DNA of 7,769 bases from Pseudomonadota bacterium (lineage in GTDB: Bacteria > Pseudomonadota > Alphaproteobacteria > Rhizobiales > Xanthobacteraceae), in assembly GCA_023390695.1 (NCBI GenBank), contig JAEWCJ010000203.1:1-7769 (forward strand), in the 5' to 3' direction. Below, piece by piece: positions 1 through 6,310 of this stretch. Position 1 is the stretch's first letter, and every line of letters starts with the position of its first letter. A program made the position numbers and the translations under genes. Below the pieces are notes generated by a model. That model worked only from the letters and a program-made list of their open reading frames with translations, was not told the DNA's origin and did not search any database.

Positions 1-45
1 GTCCTGCAGGATACGCGCTGCGAAAGCCACGGCGTCCTCGCCGGT
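1..45 (-). other. Inverted foreign rpoA fragment (probable chimeric edge)
   Basis: Read on the minus strand, these 45 bases form 15 codons giving [15 protein letters not shown]. That matches the RpoA segment [15 protein letters not shown], which the plus-strand rpoA encodes about 140-183. The match is at protein level with many synonymous differences, so it is not an exact inverted copy of the local gene but a homologous piece from another allele or species. In the plus-strand frame the same bases give residues unlike any RpoA. The likely explanation is a chimeric read or assembly join at the window edge, with the crossover inside about 36-46. A real genomic inversion is possible but less likely. 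Confidence 0.8.
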
Positions 46-526
46 GAAGAAGGTCTCCTATAAGGTCGAGAACACCCGCGAAGGCCAGATTCTCGATTAC
101 GACAAGCTGACGCTGCAGATCGAAACCAACGGCGCCGTGTCGCCAGAAGATGAATTGGCCTATGCCGCGCGCATCCTCCAGGACCAGCTCAATGTGTTCG
201 TGAATTTCGAAGAGCCGCGCAAGGAAGTCGTCGCCGAGTCGATTCCGGATCTTGCCTTCAACCCGGCCTTCCTCAAGAAGGTGGACGAGCTCGAACTGTC
301 GGTGCGTTCGGCCAACTGCCTGAAGAACGACAACATCGTCTATATCGGCGACCTCGTTCAGAAGACCGAAGCCGAGATGCTCCGCACGCCGAATTTCGGC
401 CGCAAGTCGCTCAACGAGATCAAGGAAGTTCTGGCGCAGATGGGTCTGCATCTCGGCATGGAAGTGCCGGGCTGGCCGCCGGAGAATATCGACGATCTCG
501 CCAAGCGTTTCGAAGATCATTACTGA
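38..526 (+). CDS. rpoA: RNA polymerase subunit alpha, C-terminal part (5' end missing)
   Basis: This is the C-terminal part of the RNA polymerase alpha subunit, which dimerises to nucleate the core enzyme and whose C-terminal domain contacts UP elements and activators. The recognisable protein begins at [17 protein letters not shown], the last part of the N-terminal assembly domain. An acidic linker follows ([10 protein letters not shown]), then the complete C-terminal domain. The DNA-contacting helix-hairpin-helix residues are present in VRSANCLK (the R265/N268/C269/K271 set in E. coli numbering) and in GRKSLNEIK. The C-terminus [19 protein letters not shown] is typical of Rhizobiales. A GTG at 44 is a valine codon inside the gene, not a start. 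Codons before 38 do not match RpoA in any plus frame because they belong to the inverted fragment. The gene sits directly upstream of rplQ, as in the alpha operon. Confidence 0.97.
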   Translation, partial: SPVKKVSYKVENTREGQILDYDKLTLQIETNGAVSPEDELAYAARILQDQLNVFVNFEEPRKEVVAESIPDLAFNPAFLKKVDELELSVRSANCLKNDNIVYIGDLVQKTEAEMLRTPNFGRKSLNEIKEVLAQMGLHLGMEVPGWPPENIDDLAKRFEDHY

Positions 527-538
527 GTTTGAGTTGAG

Positions 539-600
539 CGTCATGGCTGGCGCATAAGGCGTCAAGACGCCGTCTTAAACGGCTTATGCCGGCCATGACG
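539..600. repeat. Long imperfect palindrome in the rpoA-rplQ spacer
   Basis: The outer arms CGTCATGGC (539-547) and GCCATGACG (592-600) are perfect reverse complements. They continue inward with CATAAG (553-558) pairing with CTTATG (583-588), and a short bulge separates the two blocks. The loop can itself fold, as GGCGTC-AA-GACGCC (559-572) or AAGAC-GCC-GTCTT. The structure sits between two genes that normally share a transcript and is not followed by a T-run, so it does not look like a simple terminator. It could be an RNA-processing or stability hairpin, an attenuating structure, or one copy of a dispersed palindromic repeat. The sequence alone does not decide. Confidence 0.75.
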
Positions 601-683
601 TGGTTTTGGGCGAACGCAGGAAGCCCACCTGAGCACAGCGTCCGACGAACCGTCGCGACACGGAGAAGAGAAGGAATAATTCG

Positions 684-1106
684 ATGCGTCACGGCAAGGT
701 TCACCGCAAGCTTGGCCGCACAGCCGAACATCGCAAGGCGATGTTTGCGAATATGTGCGCGGCTTTGATCAAGCACGAGCAGATCGTCACCACGCTGCCG
801 AAGGCCAAGGAATTGCGCCCGGTCGTGGAAAAGCTGGTCACGCTCGGCAAGCGCGGCGATCTGCATGCCCGCCGCCAGGCGATCTCGCAGATGCGCGACG
901 TGGCCATGGTCAAGAAGCTCTTCGAGGTGCTCGGCCCGCGCTACAAGGACCGCAAGGGCGGCTACACGCGCATCCTGAAGGCGGGCTTCCGTTATGGCGA
1001 TTCCGCGCCGGTGGCGGTGATCGAGTTCGTTGATCGCGACGTCGATGCCAAGGGCCAGGATTCCGGTCCGGTGCAGGCAAAGGCGGAAGAGGCCAGCGCC
1101 GCGTGA
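684..1106 (+). CDS. rplQ: 50S ribosomal protein L17
   Basis: L17 is a protein of the large ribosomal subunit that binds 23S rRNA near the polypeptide exit tunnel. The product is 140 residues, normal for alphaproteobacteria. It opens with the family signature [20 protein letters not shown] and contains the conserved block ending [20 protein letters not shown]. The conserved core ends with [25 protein letters not shown]. The tail ([11 protein letters not shown]) is an acidic/alanine-rich extension of the type common in this class. The ATG has a good ribosome binding site, AAGGA at 671-675, eight bases upstream. The gene follows rpoA by 157 bp on the same strand and is probably cotranscribed with it. 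A strong intrinsic terminator follows 25 bp after the stop, marking the end of the ribosomal operon. Confidence 0.98.
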   Translation: MRHGKVHRKLGRTAEHRKAMFANMCAALIKHEQIVTTLPKAKELRPVVEKLVTLGKRGDLHARRQAISQMRDVAMVKKLFEVLGPRYKDRKGGYTRILKAGFRYGDSAPVAVIEFVDRDVDAKGQDSGPVQAKAEEASAA

Positions 1107-1123
1107 TCCGCGTCGCATCCGCG

Positions 1124-1807
1124 ATGAATTCAAGAGCGGCGCTGGGCGCCGCTCTTTTTGTTTGTGTTCTGGCGTGGACAGGATTGGCCATGACACCGGC
1201 GCGGCCCGATACAGGCGCGGATCGGGATTTGATCGTGGCGGCGGCGAGAGGAGACGCTGCTGGTGTCGGGCGGCTGCTGCGCGCGGGCGCTTCGGTCGCC
1301 GCCCGCGACGGGCAAGGCCGCACCGCGTTGCTGCTGGCGACCCGCGGCAATCATGTCGAGGCGGCGCGGCTTCTGATCGCCGCCGGCGCCGATGTGAACG
1401 CCAAGGACAACATCCAGGACAGCCCGTTCCTGTATGCCGGTGCGGAGGGCCGCAACGAGATCCTGCGCATGACGCTCAACGCCGGCGCCGACCTGAAAAG
1501 CACCAACCGCTATGGCGGCACCGCCTTGATCCCGGCCGCGCATCACGGGCATGTCGAGACGGTCGGAATTCTGCTCGCCACATCCATCGACAAGGACCAC
1601 GTCAATCGTCTTGGCTGGACCGCGCTGCTGGAGGCGGTGATCCTGGGCGACGGCGGTCAGGCGCATACCGAGATCGTGCGCATGCTGGTGGCCGCGGGCG
1701 CCAACGTGAATCTCGCCGACCGCGAAGGCGTCACGCCGCTCGGCCACGCGAAACAGCGCGGCTACGCGGCCATCGCTGAAATCCTTGCGGCGAAAGGCGC
1801 CCGTTAG
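1124..1807 (+). CDS. Ankyrin-repeat protein, probably secreted
   Basis: From the ATG at 1124 the product is 227 residues. Residues 1-22 look like a signal peptide: an arginine at 4, a hydrophobic stretch ALGAALFVCVLAWTGLA, then a polar PARPDTGADR segment. The rest is about six ankyrin repeats (near 34-62, 64-95, 97-128, 130-161, 163-198, 200-226). Repeat hallmarks include GRTALLLATRGNHVEAARLL, AGADVNAKD, GGTALIPAAHHGHVETV and AGANVNLADREGVTPL. The fifth repeat carries a short insertion (GDGGQAHT). Ankyrin repeats bind proteins; the partner is unknown. The start is uncertain. A GTG at 1103 overlaps the rplQ stop, ATG 1124 lacks a clear ribosome binding site, and ATG 1190 has AGGA six bases upstream but would remove the signal peptide and give a cytosolic protein. 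Starts at 1103 or 1124 place the rplQ terminator inside the coding region. The gene ends 28 bp from a convergent gene. Confidence 0.85.
   Translation: MNSRAALGAALFVCVLAWTGLAMTPARPDTGADRDLIVAAARGDAAGVGRLLRAGASVAARDGQGRTALLLATRGNHVEAARLLIAAGADVNAKDNIQDSPFLYAGAEGRNEILRMTLNAGADLKSTNRYGGTALIPAAHHGHVETVGILLATSIDKDHVNRLGWTALLEAVILGDGGQAHTEIVRMLVAAGANVNLADREGVTPLGHAKQRGYAAIAEILAAKGAR
1132..1159 (+). terminator. Intrinsic terminator of the rpoA-rplQ operon
   Basis: The arms AAGAGCGGCGC (1132-1142) and GCGCCGCTCTT (1146-1156) pair perfectly over 11 bp around a three-base loop, and seven of the last eight bases from 1152 to 1159 are pyrimidines ending in five T. The run continues as GTTTG. This is a classic Rho-independent terminator in the plus direction only, because no T-run lies on the other side. 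It starts 26 bases after the rplQ stop codon. It also overlaps the apparent first codons of the downstream ankyrin gene. Confidence 0.9.
1180..1183 (+). promoter_or_regulatory. Possible ribosome binding site for an internal ankyrin start
   Basis: AGGA at 1180-1183 lies six bases before the in-frame ATG at 1190 and is the best-spaced Shine-Dalgarno match among the candidate starts. Use of this start would avoid the terminator hairpin but give a protein without the N-terminal hydrophobic segment. It may be a chance match inside the signal-peptide codons. Confidence 0.35.
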
Positions 1808-1835
1808 CCTAATGCGCGGGATGACTGACGGCTGG

Positions 1836-3395
1836 TCACCGGCGCTTCTTCTCCTGCGCTCCGGTCGCCCCGTAAAGATCGACCGGCGCGAAATCGTCGG
1901 TGATCAATTCGCCCTTTGCGGATTGCGCTTTGGCGTCGGTCTTGCGCCTGGCCAGTAACGTCGGCAGCGCATAGCGGAAGGCGTATTGCTGCTGCAGGGC
2001 GCCGGCGCGCTGCGCGAGGAGCTCCGCGCTCGGCATTTCGTCGGTGACCACAACGCTGACTTCGCCTTCGCCGGACGGGTAGAGTTCGACCGTCTTGAAC
2101 ACCGCCCCAAGCGTCAGCAGGGTCGAGGCATAGAGCTTGCTGCCGTCATGCACGTTGAACACCGCCGCACCGCCCGGCGCCAGCCGCTGCTTGATCAGGG
2201 CGTAGAATTCCCGGGTCAGGAGATGGAACGGCACATAGCCGCCATGGAAGGCGTCGATCAGGATCAGGTCGTATTGCGCCCTGTTGCGGGTGAGAAAGAC
2301 GCGGCCGTCGCCGTCGAGATAGCGGACGCGCGGTGAATCCATGATGCCGAAGTATTTGCGCGCCACGTCGATCACGCCGGGATCGATCTCCACGGTGTCG
2401 ATTTCGACCTCTTTCATGGCGCGGCCGAGATAGGTCGAGATCGAGCCGCCGCCGAGCCCGATCATCAGGATGCGCTTGAGGTTCTGCGGATAGAGCAGGC
2501 TCGCCGTCATCATCTGCGTATAGGCCACCGGCAGATCGTCGGGATCGCGCAGGTTGGTGACGGATTCGGTATAGTGCCAGCCCTTGAGCTGGAACGACAT
2601 GGTGAGCGCATTGCGTCGCTTGTTGATGTAGATGTCGTTGTATTCGGTCTCGATGCGGGCCAGCTGGCCGTCCGGGCGCTTGAGCAGTTCGAGCCGCAGC
2701 TTCTCGTCCACCAGGGTTTCGGCGCGCGTCTGGCTGACGCCGAAGGCGCACAGGAGCGCGCCGATCGCCGCAACGGCCGCGCGCCGCCGCGTGACATGGG
2801 GAAGGGCGATCAGCACGAGGGCGGATACGATGCCCGCGGTGCCCAGCGATAGGGTGATCGCGCGCGTGCCCATGGAGGGGATCAGATAGAAGGTCGTGCC
2901 GAGCGTGCCGACGATGCTGCCGGCGGTCGAAATGCCATAGACGGTTCCCGACACCATGCCGGACCGTTGCGCGGACGTGAGTAGAAGACGAATGGCAAAT
3001 GGCGAGTACATGCCCAGGAACATCACGGGGAAGAACAGAATAACAACGGAAGAGGCGAGACTTCCGGCCTTTATGTCGTCGATCCGCTCCAGAATCGCTT
3101 CCAGCATCGGCTGGGCGAAGAGCGGCAGCAGCAGGATATACAGTGATCCGATCAGCATGGTCAGGCCCAGCACCGCCGCGGAGGGGCGCCGGTCGGCCAG
3201 CCAGCCGCCCAGGAAATAGCCGACCGTGAGCGAGGCGAGGACGGTCGAGATCAGCGAGGCCCAGGTGTAGATACCGCTGCCGAAATAGGGGTTCAGATAG
3301 CGCGACCCCAGCATTTCGAAGCTCATGACGATGCCGCCGACCACAAAGGCGACCACATAGATGACCAACGCATTCCACCCAGGTCTTGACCCCAC
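1836..3395 (-). CDS. Membrane protein fused to a spermidine-synthase-like domain
   Basis: The product has 519 residues from a GTG at 3395, chosen because GGGAGAG lies five bases upstream. A longer reading from a TTG at 3443 adds 16 residues but has poorer spacing. Residues 1-222 contain about seven hydrophobic helices (near 8-29, 44-64, 76-96, 113-138, 150-172, 178-199, 205-222). The rest is a Rossmann-like aminopropyltransferase/methyltransferase fold: nucleotide-binding loop ILMIGLGGGSIS (309-320), acidic strand end VEIDP (335-339), DGDGR (361-365), and LILIDAFHGGYVPFHLLTREF (from 377), with D381 at the position of the catalytic aspartate of SpeE. The usual polyamine-site signature after that aspartate (D-P-x-G-P) is replaced by FHGGYVPFHL, so true spermidine synthesis is doubtful. 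Such fusions are widespread in bacteria and mostly uncharacterised. No speD or other polyamine gene is nearby. It is the only minus-strand gene here. Confidence 0.9.
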   Translation of the reverse strand: MGSRPGWNALVIYVVAFVVGGIVMSFEMLGSRYLNPYFGSGIYTWASLISTVLASLTVGYFLGGWLADRRPSAAVLGLTMLIGSLYILLLPLFAQPMLEAILERIDDIKAGSLASSVVILFFPVMFLGMYSPFAIRLLLTSAQRSGMVSGTVYGISTAGSIVGTLGTTFYLIPSMGTRAITLSLGTAGIVSALVLIALPHVTRRRAAVAAIGALLCAFGVSQTRAETLVDEKLRLELLKRPDGQLARIETEYNDIYINKRRNALTMSFQLKGWHYTESVTNLRDPDDLPVAYTQMMTASLLYPQNLKRILMIGLGGGSISTYLGRAMKEVEIDTVEIDPGVIDVARKYFGIMDSPRVRYLDGDGRVFLTRNRAQYDLILIDAFHGGYVPFHLLTREFYALIKQRLAPGGAAVFNVHDGSKLYASTLLTLGAVFKTVELYPSGEGEVSVVVTDEMPSAELLAQRAGALQQQYAFRYALPTLLARRKTDAKAQSAKGELITDDFAPVDLYGATGAQEKKRR

Positions 3396-3400
3396 GGCTG

Positions 3401-3407
3401 CTCTCCC
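3401..3407 (-). promoter_or_regulatory. Ribosome binding site fixing the GTG start at 3395
   Basis: On the minus strand GGGAGAG lies five bases before the GTG at 3395-3393. It is the strongest Shine-Dalgarno match near the start of the membrane/spermidine-synthase-like gene and favours the 519-residue product over the TTG-initiated 535-residue one. Confidence 0.6.
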
Positions 3408-3465
3408 GGCCCGCTGTTCTGCCTGCCGGGCTGCATCCCGCAAGCCTCTCCAAGCTAAGGCATTT

Positions 3466-3487
3466 CCGGGCTATTTTCACGGCCCGG
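3466..3487. repeat. Short inverted repeat in the divergent spacer
   Basis: CCGGGC (3466-3471) and GCCCGG (3482-3487) form a perfect 6-bp inverted repeat around a ten-base, AT-richer centre (TATTTTCACG). It lies between two divergent genes, so it could be an operator or part of an RNA leader. In GC-rich DNA short palindromes of this kind also occur by chance. Confidence 0.3.
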
Positions 3488-3501
3488 AGGTGAGCCCGCC
3501 A

Positions 3502-3533
3502 CTTCATTTGCCGCCGGGCTCGGCCTATATCTG
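3502..3533 (+). promoter_or_regulatory. Candidate RpoH (heat-shock sigma) promoter for the protease gene
   Basis: CTTCAT (3502-3507), 16 bases, then CCTATATCTG (3524-3533). The second element fits every fixed position of the alphaproteobacterial RpoH -10 consensus CyTATnTnnG, and the first fits four of six positions of CTTGAA. Transcription would begin near 3540, leaving a leader of under 20 bases that still contains the GAGGGA ribosome binding site (3544-3549). HtrA/Do proteases are classic heat-shock or envelope-stress genes, which makes the match plausible. A housekeeping promoter using the same TATAT box cannot be excluded. Confidence 0.4.
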
Positions 3534-3556
3534 GCGGCCTGACGAGGGATTCCAGC

Positions 3557-4963
3557 ATGCTTTTGGGTCGTCGCCCTATTTCGATTCTTCTGATGATGCT
3601 GACCTGTGGTGCCGCGCTGGCCCCCGCCGCGTGGGCGCAGGACCGGCGGCTGCCGCAATCGGCCGCGGAGATGAAACTGTCCTTCGCCTCCGTGGTGAAG
3701 CGGGTCTCGCCGGCCGTGGTCAACGTTTATGCCGCGCGGGTGGTGGAGAACCGCAATCCGCTGATGGACGATCCGATCTTCCGGCGGTTCTTCGGCCAGG
3801 GCATGCCGCGCGAGCAGGTGCAACGTTCGCTCGGCTCCGGCGTGATCGTGGATTCGAGCGGTCTGATCATGACCAACAATCACGTCATCGAAGGCGCGAC
3901 CGAGGTGAAAGTGTCGCTCGCCGACAAGCGCGAGTTCGAGGCGGACATCGTGCTGAAGGATTCGCGCACCGATCTCGCCGTGCTCAAGATCAAGGACGGG
4001 CGGGAGAGATTCCCGGCGCTGGATTTCGGCAATTCCGACGATTTGCAGGTCGGCGATCTGGTGCTGGCGGTCGGCAATCCCTTTGGTGTCGGACAGACGG
4101 TGACGCACGGCATCGTCTCGGCGCTGGCCCGCACCCAGGTCGGGATCACCGATTATCAGTTCTTCATCCAGACTGACGCGGCGATCAATCCCGGCAATTC
4201 CGGCGGTGCGCTGGTCGATCTGTCGGGACGCCTCGTCGGCATCAACACGGCGATCTTCTCCCGTTCGGGCGGTTCGCAGGGCATCGGATTCGCGATCCCG
4301 GCCACCATGGTGAAGGTCGTGGCAGCCTCGGCCATGGGCGGTGCGGGGACGGTGAAACGGCCATGGCTTGGTGCGCGGTTGCAGGCGGTCACGCCGGAAA
4401 TCGCCGACGGCCTCGGTCTGAAGCGGCCGACCGGCGCGCTGGTTGCGAGCGTCATTGGCGGCTCGCCGGCGGCGCGCGGCGGATTGCGCACCGGCGACCT
4501 GATCGTGTCGATCGATGGTCAGACCGTCGATGACCAGAATGCCTTCGATTATCGCTTCGGCACCAAGCCGCTGGGCGGCCAGGCCCAGCTCGGCGTGATC
4601 CGCGGCGGCCGCGAGAGCAGCATCGTCGTGGCGCTGCAGACCGCGCCGGATTCCCCGCGCGAAGAGATCGTGATCAAGTCGCGCTCGCCGTTCGCTGGCG
4701 CCAAGGTCGGCAACATCTCGCCGGCTTTGGCCGAGGAACTGCGCATCGATCCGTCCGCGGAAGGTGTTGCCATTCTCGATGTCGCCAACGGCTCCGCTGC
4801 GCACCGGCTCGGTTTCCGGCGCGGCGACATCATCGAGGCGGTGAACGAACGGCCGGTGCCGCGGACCCGCGACCTGGACCAGATCACGCGCGTCCCGCAG
4901 CGACTATGGCTCATCACCGTGATCCGCAACGGCCAAAGGATCACGGCGCAGTTCGGCGGATGA
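3557..4963 (+). CDS. degQ: Do/HtrA-family periplasmic serine protease (DegQ-like)
   Basis: This is a periplasmic protease/chaperone that degrades or refolds misfolded envelope proteins. It has 468 residues, close to E. coli DegQ. The signal peptide is residues 1-27 (arginines at 5-6, hydrophobic core, cleavage AWA-QD). The trypsin-like domain has the complete triad: H109 in TNNHVIEGA, D139 in SRTDLAVLKI and S215 in NPGNSGGAL. PDZ1 is about 267-360 (WLGA binding loop) and PDZ2 about 378-465. The segment before the protease core (FFGQGMPREQVQRSLGSG) is short, so the regulatory LA loop is more like DegQ than DegP; paralogues are common in Rhizobiales, so the symbol is tentative. ATG 3557 has GAGGGA seven bases upstream. 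The stop codon overlaps the rarA start (ATGA at 4960-4963), implying cotranscription. A candidate heat-shock promoter lies just upstream. Confidence 0.95.
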   Translation: MLLGRRPISILLMMLTCGAALAPAAWAQDRRLPQSAAEMKLSFASVVKRVSPAVVNVYAARVVENRNPLMDDPIFRRFFGQGMPREQVQRSLGSGVIVDSSGLIMTNNHVIEGATEVKVSLADKREFEADIVLKDSRTDLAVLKIKDGRERFPALDFGNSDDLQVGDLVLAVGNPFGVGQTVTHGIVSALARTQVGITDYQFFIQTDAAINPGNSGGALVDLSGRLVGINTAIFSRSGGSQGIGFAIPATMVKVVAASAMGGAGTVKRPWLGARLQAVTPEIADGLGLKRPTGALVASVIGGSPAARGGLRTGDLIVSIDGQTVDDQNAFDYRFGTKPLGGQAQLGVIRGGRESSIVVALQTAPDSPREEIVIKSRSPFAGAKVGNISPALAEELRIDPSAEGVAILDVANGSAAHRLGFRRGDIIEAVNERPVPRTRDLDQITRVPQRLWLITVIRNGQRITAQFGG

Positions 4964-6291
4964 CGCGGCGGCCGACCAGCGGTGCCAATCTGTTCAGCGC
5001 GGCCGGGCTGGACGCGGATGCGCCGCGTCCGCTCGCCGACCGTCTGCGCCCGCAGAAGCTGTCGGACGTCGTCGGTCAGGACCAGTTGCTCGGCCCTGAC
5101 GGTGCGCTGACGCGCATGCTGGAGACGCGCTCGCTCGGCTCGATGATCTTCTGGGGGCCGCCCGGCACCGGCAAGACCACGGTGGCACGCCTGCTGGCGC
5201 AGGAAACGGATCTGCATTTCGAGCAGATATCGGCGATCTTTACCGGCGTCGCCGATCTGAAGAAGGTCTTCGAACAGGCGCGCGCGCGGCGCGAAAGCGG
5301 GCAGGGAACCCTGCTCTTCGTCGACGAGATTCATCGCTTCAATCGTGCGCAGCAGGATTCGTTTTTGCCGGTGATGGAAGACGGCACTATCGTGCTGGTC
5401 GGCGCGACGACGGAAAACCCGTCCTTCGAACTCAATGCGCCCTTGCTGTCGCGGGCCCGCGTCTTGGTGTTCAAGTCGCTGGACGATACGGCCATCGAAA
5501 AGCTGCTGCAGCGCGCGGAACAGATCGAAGACCGCAAGCTGCCGCTTGATGATGAGGCGCGGGCCGCTTTGGCGCGCATGGCGGATGGCGACGGCCGCGC
5601 CTCGCTGACGCTGGTGGAGGAGATCTGGCGTGCGGCCCGCAAGGGCGAGGTCTTCGACACCGCCGGCCTGCAAGGCGTGGTGCAGCGCCGCGCCCCGATC
5701 TATGACAAAGGCCAGGACGGCCATTACAATCTGATCAGCGCGTTGCATAAATCCGTACGCGGCTCCGACCCGGATGCAGCGCTCTATTATCTGGCGCGCA
5801 TGTTCGATGCCGGCGAAGACCCGCTCTATATCGCCCGCCGGGTGGTGCGCATGGCGGTGGAGGATATCGGGCTGGCCGATCCGCAAGCGCTGGTCGTCTG
5901 CAATGCGGCGAAGGACGCCTATGATTTTCTCGGCAGTCCGGAAGGCGAACTCGCCATCGCGCAGGCGGTGATCTATGTCGCTACCGCGCCGAAATCGAAT
6001 GCGGCCTATGTCGCCTATGTCGCCGCCCGCCGTGCGGCGAAAGAAGGCGGATCGCTCTTGCCACCCAAACATATCCTGAATGCGCCGACGCGGCTGATGA
6101 AGGACGAGGGCTATGGCCGCGGCTATGCCTATGATCACGACACCGAAGAGGCGTTTTCCGGCCAGGACTATTTCCCGGAGAAGCTCGGCCGCCAGACCTT
6201 CTACGATCCGCCGGAGCGCGGCTTCGAGCGCGAGATCAGGAAGCGCTTGGACTATTGGGCAAAGCTGAGGAAAGATAGAAGCGGGCAATAG
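4960..6291 (+). CDS. rarA: Replication-associated recombination protein RarA (MgsA)
   Basis: RarA is a tetrameric AAA+ ATPase related to clamp-loader subunits and to eukaryotic WRNIP1/Mgs1. It acts at stalled replication forks and at single-stranded DNA ends. The product has 443 residues against about 447 in E. coli. The N-terminus PLADRLRPQKLSDVVGQDQL is the family signature. Walker A is GPPGTGKT (66-73), Walker B LLFVDEIH (118-125), sensor 1 VGATTENPS (147-155), with the arginine-finger region LLSRARV near 162-168. The tetramerisation and C-terminal domains carry SALHKSVRGSDPDAALYYLA, VEDIGLADPQAL and a PTRLMKDEGYGRGYAYDHD segment. I chose ATG 4960 because it overlaps the protease stop as ATGA and fits the family length. 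An in-frame ATG at 4906 would add 18 unconserved residues lying inside the protease gene. No strong ribosome binding site is seen, so translation is probably coupled. Confidence 0.97.
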   Translation: MTRRPTSGANLFSAAGLDADAPRPLADRLRPQKLSDVVGQDQLLGPDGALTRMLETRSLGSMIFWGPPGTGKTTVARLLAQETDLHFEQISAIFTGVADLKKVFEQARARRESGQGTLLFVDEIHRFNRAQQDSFLPVMEDGTIVLVGATTENPSFELNAPLLSRARVLVFKSLDDTAIEKLLQRAEQIEDRKLPLDDEARAALARMADGDGRASLTLVEEIWRAARKGEVFDTAGLQGVVQRRAPIYDKGQDGHYNLISALHKSVRGSDPDAALYYLARMFDAGEDPLYIARRVVRMAVEDIGLADPQALVVCNAAKDAYDFLGSPEGELAIAQAVIYVATAPKSNAAYVAYVAARRAAKEGGSLLPPKHILNAPTRLMKDEGYGRGYAYDHDTEEAFSGQDYFPEKLGRQTFYDPPERGFEREIRKRLDYWAKLRKDRSGQ

Positions 6292-6310
6292 GCGGAGCGG
6301 GGGGCGGTCA

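Noticed and set aside
420..1196. Minus-strand open frame opposite the rpoA end and rplQ
   Set aside because: It covers two well-established ribosomal-operon genes and the palindrome; no motif and no ribosome binding site support it.
1030..1779. Plus-strand open frame overlapping the ankyrin gene
   Set aside because: The translation is Arg/Gly-rich without repeats, while the overlapping frame gives clear ankyrin repeats.
1808..1835. Bidirectional terminator between the two convergent genes
   Set aside because: No stable hairpin with a T-run is visible in the 28-bp spacer or its flanks.
3557..3640. Possible lipoprotein signal in the protease (cysteine at residue 17)
   Set aside because: The residue before the cysteine is Thr, not Gly/Ala/Ser, and a standard AWA-Q cleavage site follows at residue 27, so a soluble periplasmic protein is more likely.
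2146..3723. Second minus-strand open frame (525 codons) over the membrane/spermidine-synthase-like gene
   Set aside because: It is rich in Arg/His/Pro with no membrane helices or motifs; the alternative frame on the same strand gives a coherent seven-helix plus Rossmann protein.
3455..4804. Minus-strand open frame opposite the protease
   Set aside because: The protease frame has an intact triad, signal peptide and PDZ domains; the opposite frame is an Arg/His/Asp-rich shadow.
4906..4959. Upstream in-frame ATG start for rarA
   Set aside because: It adds 18 residues not seen in the family and lies deep in the protease gene; ATG 4960 gives the usual length and the ATGA overlap.
4549..6288. Long minus-strand open frame (579 codons) covering rarA
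   Set aside because: It is antisense to the unmistakable RarA frame, has a composition typical of high-GC shadow frames, and shows no recognisable domain.
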